The notes beneath the pieces are model-generated. The model did no database searches. It was given only the letters and a program-made list of their open reading frames with translations, and had not been told where the DNA came from. Below are positions 12,174-22,828 of a stretch of 64,000 nt of DNA, piece by piece. Made by a program: the position numbers and the translations under genes. This DNA comes from Mercurialis annua (taxonomy: Eukaryota; Streptophyta; Magnoliopsida; Malpighiales; Euphorbiaceae), in contig NC_065570.1 of the NCBI RefSeq assembly GCF_937616625.2, positions 45,003,665-45,067,664 on the forward strand, read 5' to 3'. The first letter of the stretch is position 1, and each line of letters begins with the position of its first letter.

Positions 12174-13953
12174 CTGGGAGAGAACATCGGTCTGTTCGGT
12201 TCGGTTTGGTTGGTTAGTTTTTTTTGAATTTTGGTTTGGAAGATTTTCAAACCGAACCAAATTTTTAGTTTGGAGGTAAAAAGCTGAACCATACCGAACC
12301 AAAAATTTCTGTTCGGTACGGTTCGGTTTGGATAACACCGAATTTGACTATTTTTTATTTTTTTATATTAAAATTAATTAAAGGCAAAAGGTACAAAAAA
12401 ACCCTCCAAGTTTTCTCAAAAGTACAAGACATCCCCTTAATTGTTTTTTGGCACAAAACAACCCTCCTTGTTCCAAAATCGAACAAATAAACCTACATAG
12501 TTCTAAAGTCGAACAAAAAGCCCCCTCCGTCCAAAACTTTGACTAACAGACGTTAAATGGGTGATGTGGCTCTAAAAAAAATTCAAAAACACCCCTAATT
12601 TTCAAAATACTTACCAAATTCATATTTCAAACTTTTTGTATCATTTCTTCCCCAAAAAAAGTTCAAAAATACTCTTAACTTTTAATATATTTACCAATTT
12701 TATAATTATAATTTTTTTTATTAATTCACCCTCTTCTTCCTAATTAGTCTAATTTTTTTAAAATCAATTTAAAATTATATCAATGTAACCCGACACTCCC
12801 GAAACAAATGACTGTCGGTCGAATCTGTTCACTGAAAATATTTCTTATTTATTTTTCACAAGAAACACACCACCAATCTATTGCCGGAAAAAACTATTTA
12901 AAAATTAAATAAAATGATAAAAAAATTAATTTGTTTTCCGATTCCGAAGACCCACCGATGGGTCTGTTCACATTGAACAGACCCACCGATGGTGGGTCTG
13001 CTCATCTGAGCAGAACCACCAACGATGGATCTAAAGAAACGGACCCACCGATGTGGGTCGGTGGTTTTTCAAAGAAAAAATTATTTAATTTTTATTTAAT
13101 TTTTAGACGGTTTTAAAGGTAAAAGTGTATTTAGATTTTTAATTTAAAATTTTAAAGGGTTTAATTTGAAAATTATTGAAAAAAGTTAATCTGGTATACA
13201 TGCGTTCATTTCTTTTGAGAGTGTCGAGTTACAGTGGTATAATTTTAAATTGATTTTAAAAAAAATTAGATTAATTAGGAAGAAGAGGGTGAATTAATAA
13301 AAAAATTATAATTATAAAATTGGTAAACATTTTAAAAATCAAGAGTATTTTTGAACTTTTTTTAAGAGAGAAATGATATAAAAAGTTTAAAATATGAATT
13401 TGGTAAGTATTTTAAAAATTAAGGGTGTTTTTGAACTTTTTTCCAAGTGCCACGTCACCCATTTAACGTCTGTTAGTCAAAGTTATGGACGGAGGGGGTT
13501 TTTTGTTCAATAAATAAACTTAAAGGGCTGTCTTGTGTCCAAAAAAAGTTTAGGGGCTGTCTTGTCCTTTTGGGAAAATTTGGAGGGTTTTTTTGTACCT
13601 TATGCCTAATTCAAATATTAAATATAGAGTCTAATAAACTTCCATATATATTTAAATAGCGATTATTAACCCATATATCAACAATAATTAAGATATAAAT
13701 ACAAAAAACATATAAATATAAATATATATGCATATTATTTTTATAAATTATATATATTTTATATTAAAGTTCGGTTAATTCGGTTTTTTCGGTCGGTTCG
13801 GTTTTCAAAACACCCAAACCGAACCGAACACCGAACACCAAGATTTACCTAAAATAGGAACCGAACCAAACCGTATTCACCGAAAAGCCGAACCAAACAA
13901 CGAAGTTCAGTTCAGTTCGGTTTTTCAATTTGGTTCGGTTCTTGCTCAACCCT
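12174..13953. mobile_element. Putative hAT-like MITE with CGGTTCGG subterminal repeats
   Basis: The left end CTGGGAGAGAAC and the inverse of the right end (AGGGTTGAGCAAGAAC) are similar. They are followed inward by dense GGTTCGG/CCGAACC words in opposite orientation at each side. The flanks share ACTTAT within an 8-bp window (12166-12173 ACTTATAG; 13954-13961 ACTTATGA). The centre is occupied by a second inverted-repeat element. Family assignment is tentative. Confidence 0.5.
12383..13606. mobile_element. Mutator-like MITE with about 400-bp terminal inverted repeats
   Basis: The left arm starts GGCAAAAGGTACAAAAAAAC and pairs with the right-arm inverse GGCATAAGGTACAAAAAAAC. Pairing continues for roughly 400 bp per arm (for example TTGACTAACAGACGTTAAAT at the left, inverted at about 13460-13480). 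The core (about 12950-13070) is a cluster of short palindromes built on TGGGTCTG/CAGACCCA. The flanks are similar (TTAATTAAA versus TAATTCAAA) but no exact TSD remains. Long arms without a transposase suggest a foldback or MULE-type MITE nested in the preceding element. Confidence 0.7.
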
Positions 13954-13955
13954 AC

Positions 13956-14888
13956 TTATGACACTCCAACTAAGGCATTCGATTAACCAAGACCCCTGAA
14001 CTAGATTTTTGCCCGCTAAATTCCCTAAACTTCACTTAATGATCACCTTTGCCACTTTTGACGTATTTTGACCAAAATACCCTTCAAATCTATAAGAATA
14101 ACAAACAAACCAATACCAACTCAATCTTACCAAACATAAAGTCACTCATCCAACCAAATCAAACATAATCCAACCAAATCAAATATAATCTAACCAAGCC
14201 TAAATTTATTCAAATAATAAATAAATAATTAATTATTCAGTAAAAAAAATATTTTTTAATTTTAAAAAATTAAATAAATAATTATTTTTTAAAATTAGAA
14301 ATTTAAATATATTTTTTTCAAATTGTCCACCGGAGAGGGTCGTGGGTCTGCTACAAAGCAGACCCACCAACCACGGTGGGTATGCTCCAAAGCAGATCCA
14401 GCGGCGTGGGTCTACTCTCCAGTGAACATACCCATCACAGTGGGTCTGTTCACCGGATCTATAAAAAAAATTATATATTTTAAATTAAAAATAATTATTT
14501 TTTTAATATTTAAAATAAAAAAATTCGGCGATGGCTGATGATGGCTGGAAAGATTGGCGGTGGCGGGTGATTGTTTCTGATTGAGTGATCTGATTAAATT
14601 GGGTGGATTGGTGATTTAGGTATAATTTGGTTGAATAAATGGATTATGTTTGATTTGGTTAGGTGAGTGACTTTAGATTTGGTCAAATTGAGTTGGTTTG
14701 GTTTTTTTTATTGACTTTAGGGATGTTTTAGGCATTTTTGAGAAAATAAGGGCATTGGAGCGGTTTTTTGGGGCGGTTTTAGGTCAAAAGTGCCATAGGT
14801 GATCATTAGGTGAAGTTTATGGGTTTAGCACGCCAAAATTTAGTTCAGAGGTCTTGGTTAGTTAAATGCTTAAGTTGGAGTGGCATAA
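13956..14888. mobile_element. Inverted-repeat MITE sharing a hairpin core with its neighbour
   Basis: The left end TTATGACACTCCAAC matches the inverse of the right end (TTATGCCACTCCAAC). Pairing continues inward through AACCAAGACCYCTGAACTA and CTTCACYTAATGATCACC. The core at 14330-14460 again carries TGGGTCTGCT...AGCAGACCCA palindromes. No clear TSD. Non-coding. Confidence 0.65.
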
Positions 14889-15062
14889 ATAATTATAGCC
14901 GACTTTTTGAGGTACGACTAAACTTTTAAAGTGAAGGTTATATTTTACAAATATTTATTTTAGGTATTTTTATAAAGATCTCAATAACATTGGTAAGTAT
15001 TAAATTTTTTTTAATATTTTTGGTGGAAATAATGAGATTCTTAAAAAATGCAACAAAGACAT

Positions 15063-15406
15063 TAGTGTTTTAAAAATAAAACTGGAAATCCATTAGACTA
15101 CTGGTTTTCGGTTTAACCGATTCAACCAGCTCAATGTCCGATTTGACCGTTTTAATAAAAAAAACTTTTAAAAATAAAAAAAAACATAGAATTAGAGACA
15201 AATTTTTTGGTAGACGAATTTTTCCGTCTCTAATTCTCGTTTCCGGTTCACGATCGGTTTACCGATTTAACCACCGGTCCAATCCGTTCAATCAGGTCCA
15301 ACCATGATCAACCGGAAATTCGTTTTTTTGTTACTTTGGGAATGCACCACTGGTCGGTTGTCAGTTTAAACGGTTCGGCTGATCGGGTCCTGTTTTTAAA
15401 ACACTG
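15063..15406. mobile_element. Short inverted-repeat element, hAT-like ends
   Basis: The left end TAGTGTTTTAAAAATA pairs with the inverse of the right end (CAGTGTTTTAAAAACA). The interior has inverted CCGGTTNACCGATTTAACC words and a short palindrome GAATTAGAGACAAA...CCGTCTCTAATTC. Flanking 8-mers are only weakly alike. Non-coding. Confidence 0.45.
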
Positions 15407-15943
15407 AGATACTTTTCTAAATCCCTCTACTTAGACAATTTCTGTTTAGGGAAAAAAATCTTAGAAAAAAAACTTTTTTGTTAAAAAAAATTCTCCTTTT
15501 TTCTTCTATTAGATTTACAAACAATTACGCTCAAACTAACTTATGATTTTTTTTTTATATAAAAAAAAGTAGATTTAAAAAAAAAAGATTGATAACAGTA
15601 TGACATTGTTGGTAACCGGAATAGACATGAAGAACAGGACAACGTGAAGAGGAAAAGTTATGAATATATTTTCTTATGTTAATGTTTTGAAATAGAGGAT
15701 AAAAAAATTTATTTTGTCTCTTTTCCTTTTCTCAACAATTCTTCTTTAAAAATGAAAAAGTGTAGTAGACGAGAGAAGTTTTAGAGAGAGTGAAAATTAA
15801 TTTGATGTTATAAATTTATATAAATATGTTTTAATTCATTTTTTTAAATTACTTGGTTAATTCATCTATGCTATTTTGAAAGGCTTTTATAAGATTAAGT
15901 AGTTGTTCGATTTGATGTTGTTAAAATTATAGAGGTGAGTACG
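15407..15943. other. Non-coding AT-rich spacer
   Basis: AT-rich sequence up to the TSD of the next LTR element. No gene or repeat structure recognised. Confidence 0.3.
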
Positions 15944-15948
15944 GTCCA

Positions 15949-18428
15949 TGTCACGATCCAAAATATTGAGCCGTAACCGGCGCTAGGGAACGGGAGTGTT
16001 AGCTCCGGAACCCGTAGCAAGTCTTAAATCACAAATAATTTTTCACAATTAATAAACAAATAACAGTAAACAACGGAAGCAAATATACATACATAACATA
16101 TAACCAAATATTTACATTAACTGTTTAAACCTCGCGGGCTCTAGTTACCGTACCCTGTACGAACTGGCCTCGCGGTACTTTATACATCAATTAATGTCTC
16201 AAAATATCTCACCGGCATCTAAGGCCGTGGATCACATATAAAACATGTAGCCTACAAAACATATAAACAAGACAACACGTAATATGTACACTCAAAATGT
16301 ACTGCTGTCTAGGCTACGACCCTGTTAACACGGGACCACTACTGCAACATTCACAGAAGTCAGAAAGCTATACATACACAGCTGACTTCAGGACTTCAAA
16401 ACTGGCTTCTAGCTAAGTCCACAAACTAAGCACCTGAAAGACATCAAAGGTGAGGGGTCAGTATTTGTAAAAATACTAAGTGAGTTGGCATTTACTAACG
16501 GTATTAATATAAAAACATAGCATCACATCTCAGGAAAACGATAATATAAACATATTAACGGGTATTTGATCCGTACGAAACTAATATCCTAACATGCGAC
16601 ACATCTCTCAAATAATCATATATCATTCAACCCAATCGTATATTTCAAGTTGTGAGTCCAACTCACTGGTGGGCCCAGTCCACTAGATACGGGAACTTCC
16701 AGACTACACCGTAGCCGAGTTCACTCTCGTATCGAATTCATATCATACATATCCAATCATTCCTCAAATGCAAACACACTAGACTGACTCAATACTGGTG
16801 ATCACATAGCCTATTGACACCCAATAGGTAGCTAGTTTCTTCGGATCGCATACTAGTTCTCGTATATAAAAATTAATAAAACATATAACATTTCAATCAA
16901 TTATATATAATGCGATGCGTGTAAACAGTATATATATCTATATAAAATAACATTAATATATAATACACGAAAGTAAAGGGCAACTCACAGTGACCGCAAT
17001 CCAAGTATTGATATGATCGATCTGATAGTACGCTCTCGCTAGTCCGCTTCTACTGACTCCACTATTCGCTGACACGTCTGATAAATTATTTAATAGTTAG
17101 ACGTGAAACTTGTACTTTTATACATGTAATACTTCTAAGTATTAGGGTTTAGTTTTATTCTTATACTTATTTACGTATTCGTTAACTTTAGTCGTATAAA
17201 CGACTTAGCGAATACCATTTCTTATAATTTGAGAATCGCTTAACGTCCTTGACGTTTTCCATTATTATTAATTATCTAAAACGTCGAGCTAATCTCAAGA
17301 TTAATGACTCTCAAAGTTCGAAATCCGTCCTTTAGGATCAAATTACTCTAAACGTCAAACACCTAGATCAATTACAGTTTGTATACGCGTGGAGGCGAAT
17401 CGGGGTGCAAGGGCGTGCCCTTCGGTGGGTGCACGATCGTGAAACCAAGTGCACGTTCGTGCACCTCTAGTGCACGTTCGTGCACCATGAAGAGTGCACG
17501 TTCGTGCACCTCTAGTGCACGTTCGTGCACCATGAAGAGTGCACGTCCGTGCACTTCAGGTGCACGTTTGTGCACCTTGCTAGGTGCACGTTCGTGCACT
17601 TTTAGTGCACAGCCCCGGAAATCAAATTTTTCGGGGGTTTCGCCACAATCCCGACGTGCTAAACACTTTCCTAGTCAATACCCATATCTCGGTTTCTTCA
17701 AAAACGCCATAATAACCTCAAAAACATCAAATTCATGCTTAATACCCAATCTCCCTAAAAACAGCCATAAATCCATCATTTTTCATGCCAAAACTAACCT
17801 CTTACCTTGTTTTGATACTCGGATACGATAGAGCTTTCAATTATGAAGAGATCGCCGCTTGAATCGCTCGAATCGGACGTCGAATGGAGAAACGGCGGCG
17901 AAACGACGATATCGTTCGATAATTCTCGCTTTCTCTTGATTCTTCTTCTTCATCTTCTGTTTCATATTCAAAACCTTATATATTAAGGTTAAAAGCTCAC
18001 TTTGGTCCTTGTTCTTTTTACTTATTATCATTTATCCTTTAAAATTTTCAATCGTACGATTTAGTCCATAGCTAAATCGTTAACTTCTTTTATTATGACT
18101 TATACGTATTATTTATCTCGGATAAATAATACGAGACTCAATATTAATACTTTCCCGTCAAAATCTAAAATTTCCGCTTTCGACATAAAGTGGCTAGATT
18201 ACCACTTCGGTCTCTGTACCTTATTTTAGGCTTTTCTTGCCATTTTTCCTTTTAATTCCAATTCTAACTTTAGAATTGAAATTTAATATTAATTTTCTCT
18301 GCAATAATCTTTTCTAAAACCGACTTGCTAAAACTTATTTATCAAAAAACTTTCTGATATCGTCACTTCTGCTACTCAAAACTGGACACGTGGTCCAATT
18401 AGCTAAATAATTAATTTGGGGTATTACA
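15949..18428 (-). repeat. 3' LTR (left copy)
   Basis: 2480 bp. On the minus strand it begins TGTAATACCCC (18428) and ends at 15949. A TATA box (TATATAAGG on the minus strand, about 17975-17985) marks the U3/R promoter. About 400 bp downstream of it lies an array of GTGCAC palindromes. Relative to the other copy it has an extra two-unit block in that array and retains about 28 bp near 16780-16810 that the right LTR has lost. Confidence 0.9.
17433..17615. repeat. Tandem array of GTGCACGTTCGTGCAC palindromes
   Basis: About eight units of GTGCACGNNCGTGCAC are separated by 5-8 nt linkers (CTCTA, CATGAAGA, TTCAG, TTTTA). Each unit is self-complementary (7-bp arms, 2-nt centre). The array lies in the part of the LTR expected to be transcribed, downstream of the TATA box on the minus strand. 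Confidence 0.9.
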
Positions 18429-18441
18429 TTCTTCCCCCTTT
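18429..18441 (-). promoter_or_regulatory. Polypurine tract
   Basis: The minus strand reads AAAGGGGGAAGAA immediately before LTR start TGTAATACC. This is the plus-strand DNA primer site expected next to a 3' LTR and it fixes the element orientation. Confidence 0.85.
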
Positions 18442-21417
18442 ATAAAATTTCGTCCTCGAATTTTCATAAATCTTGTTGGGATCTTAACTTATCTTTATAG
18501 TTTCCTTAACGTCCATTAATATGTTTTGGTCGCAGCTTTTCCTTTTTACTTAACTCTTAGTTTTCCATGCATAGCTATAATTTTATTCTTGTTGCTAATC
18601 GATTGTCTATTCAACTCTTGATAGTTTCTTGCTGGTACCTTCGTCTCATCTGTTAACTTTTCCGAAATAGAATGGTCTTTGGACGTATTCTTGATGTCGT
18701 AGTCCTTGTGTCATTGCAACCTGGTTGTCACTAATCATTGTCTAACGTTTTCTTATTCCATCATTTCATTCCTAGTAGCCATAAGGTTGCTACTTATCTC
18801 CCTTATCCGTGAATGGTCACGACGTGCCAGTTTTATCTTAATGACGTACTTACTTTATGCGTATTCCTATGAATATTTTCTCTCGTAATTATAACCTGCA
18901 GTTATGATCTTTATTATCGTCTGTAATTCTCACTTTCCTTTCTATCATTGCCTGACACTTCATTCCTCATTAACCAATCCTTCTCAACTTGCACAATGTC
19001 TAATATATTCACTTTCTCTTAATGTAGCTAAACCTGATACATTTTTCACTATCTTCCATTTCTCTTTCCTTTGCTTCTTTAAACTATTGTGATTTTCACG
19101 TCGTTCCGTTGGTCGTGATCCTTCATCCTTTATCATAGTCTTGAACGTTTCATTTCACGTTGCTTTTAATCGTACAGCTTGTACAGTTGCCCTTATTTAC
19201 TAATAATATTCGTATTCTTATCCTTTTCACTTCCTTCTAGTTACTTCTTTGAGGTTCGTCTCGAGTCTTTTATTGACTTTTTAGTCAACGATGTTCTTCC
19301 TTTATGTCACAATTCCCTATTTATGATGACCTCATACGAATTTCATATGTTTCTTTACTATTTGATTACTTTCAGACTCCTTATCGCGAATTGGCCTTCG
19401 CTTAACTTCATCTTTATCTTTAATCTTTAACTGATTCAGTAGATCCTTAATAACTTATTTACTTTCTTTACCATTATTCCCTCTTATTGTATAAACAACT
19501 TTGTTTTTCATCTTACATTTCTTCTTCTTACTTTCACGTAATTTCACGACCTTATTTTCACTCTTTCCGGTATTATTTTCTTTGTAACTCCCAAAATTAA
19601 GGAATAGTTCAGTTTTGTTGTCCTATACACCTTATGCTTCTTTGGCACTTATAACATGATTCTAATTGTCTTTAAATAACTTGATCTCTTTATACTAACA
19701 CCACTTCTCGTTCTTATGACATCATGGCTTCTTAAATACAGTTCACTCCTATCTGTCCAATAATAATGAAGTATCATCTTGTCCTTTACTTACTGTATTC
19801 ATTACGTCCTTCCTTTATTTATAATAGCTCCATTATTGCTGTTCTATTCTGGTAATTCTTCTGACGTATTTCTAGAACTTTGCACTTCTCTATTCTCCTT
19901 ACTAAATCTTGAGGGTGTATAAGTTTTCCTACAATACATTCTTTCATATTATCCATCGTTCTTATAACTTAACTTTCCTCCTTTCTGTTAAAGCAACTTA
20001 TAGCTCTTAATGTTGATATTAGTGACTTCACTCAATACCAGTCAATTAACATCATTCGTTTCTTGATTTATCAAATTTCGAACTTTCATATCTTACAAGA
20101 TCATCTTCTTTGTTGTTTGTATCCTTTACTTCCTTTTTAATGTGATTCTCTATATTTTCTAATGCTGATATTAATAAGGTTGCATATCCTTATAATACCA
20201 TTCAATGTTCCTCACTCATATTATTGTCTTCTCATTCTTACACTTTTTATTTCTCTTCTCCGATATGACTCTTGATCGCTATATTACTTATCTCGACATA
20301 AAGATAATCATTGTATTCTTCGTCCTTTCGTATCCTTTACTTTTCTTTCGTCTAATATGACTCTCTGTCATTTCATCATTTGTTCTAACATGAGGATAGA
20401 TATTGTATCCTCAGACATTGCCAGCGCATCGCATCCTGACTGCGTATGCTCTCCGGCGATAACTCCTTACTCGTATTCTTCTTTAGCTTCACTAGTTTTG
20501 TTGTAATTAATCGTTAACATGCTTTATTCTATTATTGGGGTTTATTTTACAAATCTTATTTTTATTTAGAATCTTTTATTATTCGTCGCAGAGTTTCACA
20601 TCTGAGTTCACTTACCAAACAAGAGATTTCAAAACATTCTTTGGCTGGCCAGCTCTTTAAACTACTTTTCATAAATCGTTTGAAATCGTCAATACAATTG
20701 TAGCTCAGAGTGATGACACCTCTCATCACCAAAGAGTTGCTCAAAATCACATTTTTCTGCATTATTATAAAGATATGATGCATGATCTATATTTTGAAAA
20801 TCATTCTTTTATGCATTCCTATCATGGTTATGCGATGTCATATACGATGACTGAGCATAATTGTACCTTGAAAAATCATAAAAACTTTCAAAATTTTCAT
20901 AAAATTGTAAGTTTACTCTAGATTGTACATTATGCGACTATTAACGGCTTTCTTTATTGTTATTGGGTACATTATAAATTTTTATATTGCTGTCACTTTC
21001 TGTCATTTTACTGACCATTCTTCTGTCACATCACTTCTTTCTCCATATCTCCGATAGCTCAATTCAATTTAAAATTTTCTACTGCTGTAATCACCATATC
21101 CACTTCTTCAACACTCTGTATCATGTCATATACAAACGTAGGTACCGATGTTTCACATCGATTCCCTGTTGGTAACCCATCTCTTCCTTCACAACTTCTA
21201 AAACGTAATACAGGAATTACGTTCACGACAAATATATTATGTGATGTTTATTATATTATTGCTTTTATAAATTATGTTTATATATTCTTTTATTGGTCGA
21301 GTGTTTATTAACATCGCTTCCCATAGGTTCTCACTTTCGAGGTATTGTCCTATAGGCGCATCCTATTACTGATATTCTATTATGCAATGCAGCAAACATA
21401 TATACACAATAATGAAA
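18442..21417. other. Internal non-coding region of the TR-GAG element
   Basis: About 3 kb, strongly T/C biased on the plus strand, with no frame longer than about 85 codons. No pol motif (DTG, YIDD, HHCC, DDE) was found in any frame. It occupies the place where pol sits in autonomous relatives. It is either highly decayed pol or unrelated filler. Confidence 0.6.
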
Positions 21418-22395
21418 TTATATAAACACAATACTCAAAGCATATAAATCACTAATACCTGGGGCTGCCTGATGCGGAACGCTAGGTTCCCTAATGACTA
21501 CGCCTGTGCGTCGACCCCTAACTGTTCTACCTGAGTTGCTTCCACCTCTTTGCACAAAATAGGGGTTAGTCCTAACTCTGGAGGACGTGCTGACGTAGTC
21601 TGGATGGTACTCACGTCTAAAATAAAAGGGTCGTACTGGATCGCCCGTCCATTCATGCTCAGTCTCGATCCTACGGGGCATCGTAGTGAGCGTGCCGAAA
21701 TGTTCACCTACGTGTTCATATAACTCACTAAACTCAGGTCCTAATCCTCTGACGTACCTACGGCTGATGGTTCTATTACCTTCATCCAGATCAGGAACTC
21801 CCTCAATCATTCGCAGAAAATCAGTAGAATACATTCCTACTGTTAACATTCCTCGAAAAAAGGAGCGCATCTGTCTCCTGACTTGGTCTAGAGCTATCTG
21901 TGCCTGACCATTTGCTATATCTGCGTCTTCTCTTAAATCACGATACCTCTACACTCTAGACCAGAAGTGCTCACTTCTGTACTGTTCAATATCTGATTCG
22001 TCTAACAGTTCCTCTTCTTCAAACTCTTCCTCCTGAAGATCTTCTTCTTCTGCCTCTTCTTCTAATTCCTCGTCTGGATCCTCCTCAGGATCCTCCTCCG
22101 GATCTTCTTCAGGATCCTCTTCCGGATCTTCCTCCGGTTCCTCTTTATCTTCTTCGCTATATTCTATCTCCGGTGAATTTACTCTAGCTCTGTTTTCAGA
22201 AGAACTACCTATTTCCGACACAGACGTATAGCCATTCTGATATACTTCTCGCGATGTTCTATTTTCTACGTGGAATTCGTTCTGATGGACCCTAGATGGT
22301 TCACCTATTTTGTTGTGAAATCCATTTTGAAATATAGGAGGCGCTTCCTCCCGTTCTTCCTCAGCATGTGACTGAGCTCCATTCTGCCCAGACAT
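21418..22395 (-). pseudogene. Gag-like protein of the TR-GAG element, one nonsense codon
   Basis: The frame opens at ATG 22395 (MSGQNGAQSHAEEE). It runs through a Glu/Asp/Pro-rich repeat and reaches an in-frame TAG at 21949-21951. It then stays open in the same phase to 21418. The second half has the layout of a retroviral-type gag core (TVGMYSTDFLRMI, SRRYVRGLGPEFSEL), followed by a basic Arg/Gly tail (GRTVRGRRTG). No CCHC zinc knuckle is seen, so the protein ends before a nucleocapsid module. Gag would form the particle shell. With the TAG, only the acidic half would be translated unless readthrough occurs. An ATG exists further upstream (22485), but the MSGQNG start fits better. Confidence 0.7.
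22020..22150 (-). repeat. 15-bp coding minisatellite encoding EEDPE repeats
   Basis: The plus strand repeats GGATCCTCCTCAGGATC-like units. In the gag frame these encode five consecutive EEDPE-type blocks followed by a poly-Glu/Leu stretch. It is an in-frame minisatellite and therefore length-variable. Confidence 0.8.
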
Positions 22396-22802
22396 GCTGA
22401 AAAGAAACAATTTCAAACATAAGCGACCATCTGAGCCCATTTTCACACGCAATTCCGATATCAATTTACAAAATGCTGTAAACATTTAGCACTTAATTCA
22501 GCCGCACGTAGTTCGCAAGCAGATAACCACTTAACAATTCCAGCGCAAGTAATAATCACTTAGTTATCTTAGTCGTTCGTATACACTGATACTAATCACT
22601 TATTAGCTTAGTAGCCCTTATTTGCGCGCGCTATACCACATATCACTAATACACATATCAAACAATTACAGACAACTAAGGTCCGACTCTTGCTGCAGTA
22701 GTTCCTAGGTTTACTTACTGACAGAGTATTCAGACAAAACTGGCAGTGGTAACTAGACCAACTGCTCTCAAACAAACACTGAAACAAGTTTGCAGTGGTA
22801 AC

Positions 22803-22824
22803 TGGACCAACTGCTCTGATACCA
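22803..22824 (-). promoter_or_regulatory. Primer binding site, initiator tRNA-Met type
   Basis: The minus strand reads TGGTATCAGAGCAGTTGG four bases inside the 5' LTR. TGGTATCAGAGC is the classical complement of the initiator tRNA-Met 3' end used by many plant LTR elements. A partial second copy of the surrounding sequence (GGTAACTAGACCAACTGCTCT) lies at about 22748-22768. Confidence 0.9.
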
Positions 22825-22828
22825 ACAT

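Noticed and set aside
17433..17615. CRISPR-like array
   Set aside because: Spacers are 5-8 nt, recurrent and not unique; the context is a plant LTR.
17379..17831. 150-codon frame over the LTR array (and the similar one at 24236-24661)
   Set aside because: The Cys/Ser/Arg repeats simply translate the GTGCAC palindromes. It lies inside LTRs on the strand opposite to transcription.
22803..22824. tRNA gene remnant
   Set aside because: Only the tRNA 3'-end complement is present, at the exact place of a primer binding site. No cloverleaf.
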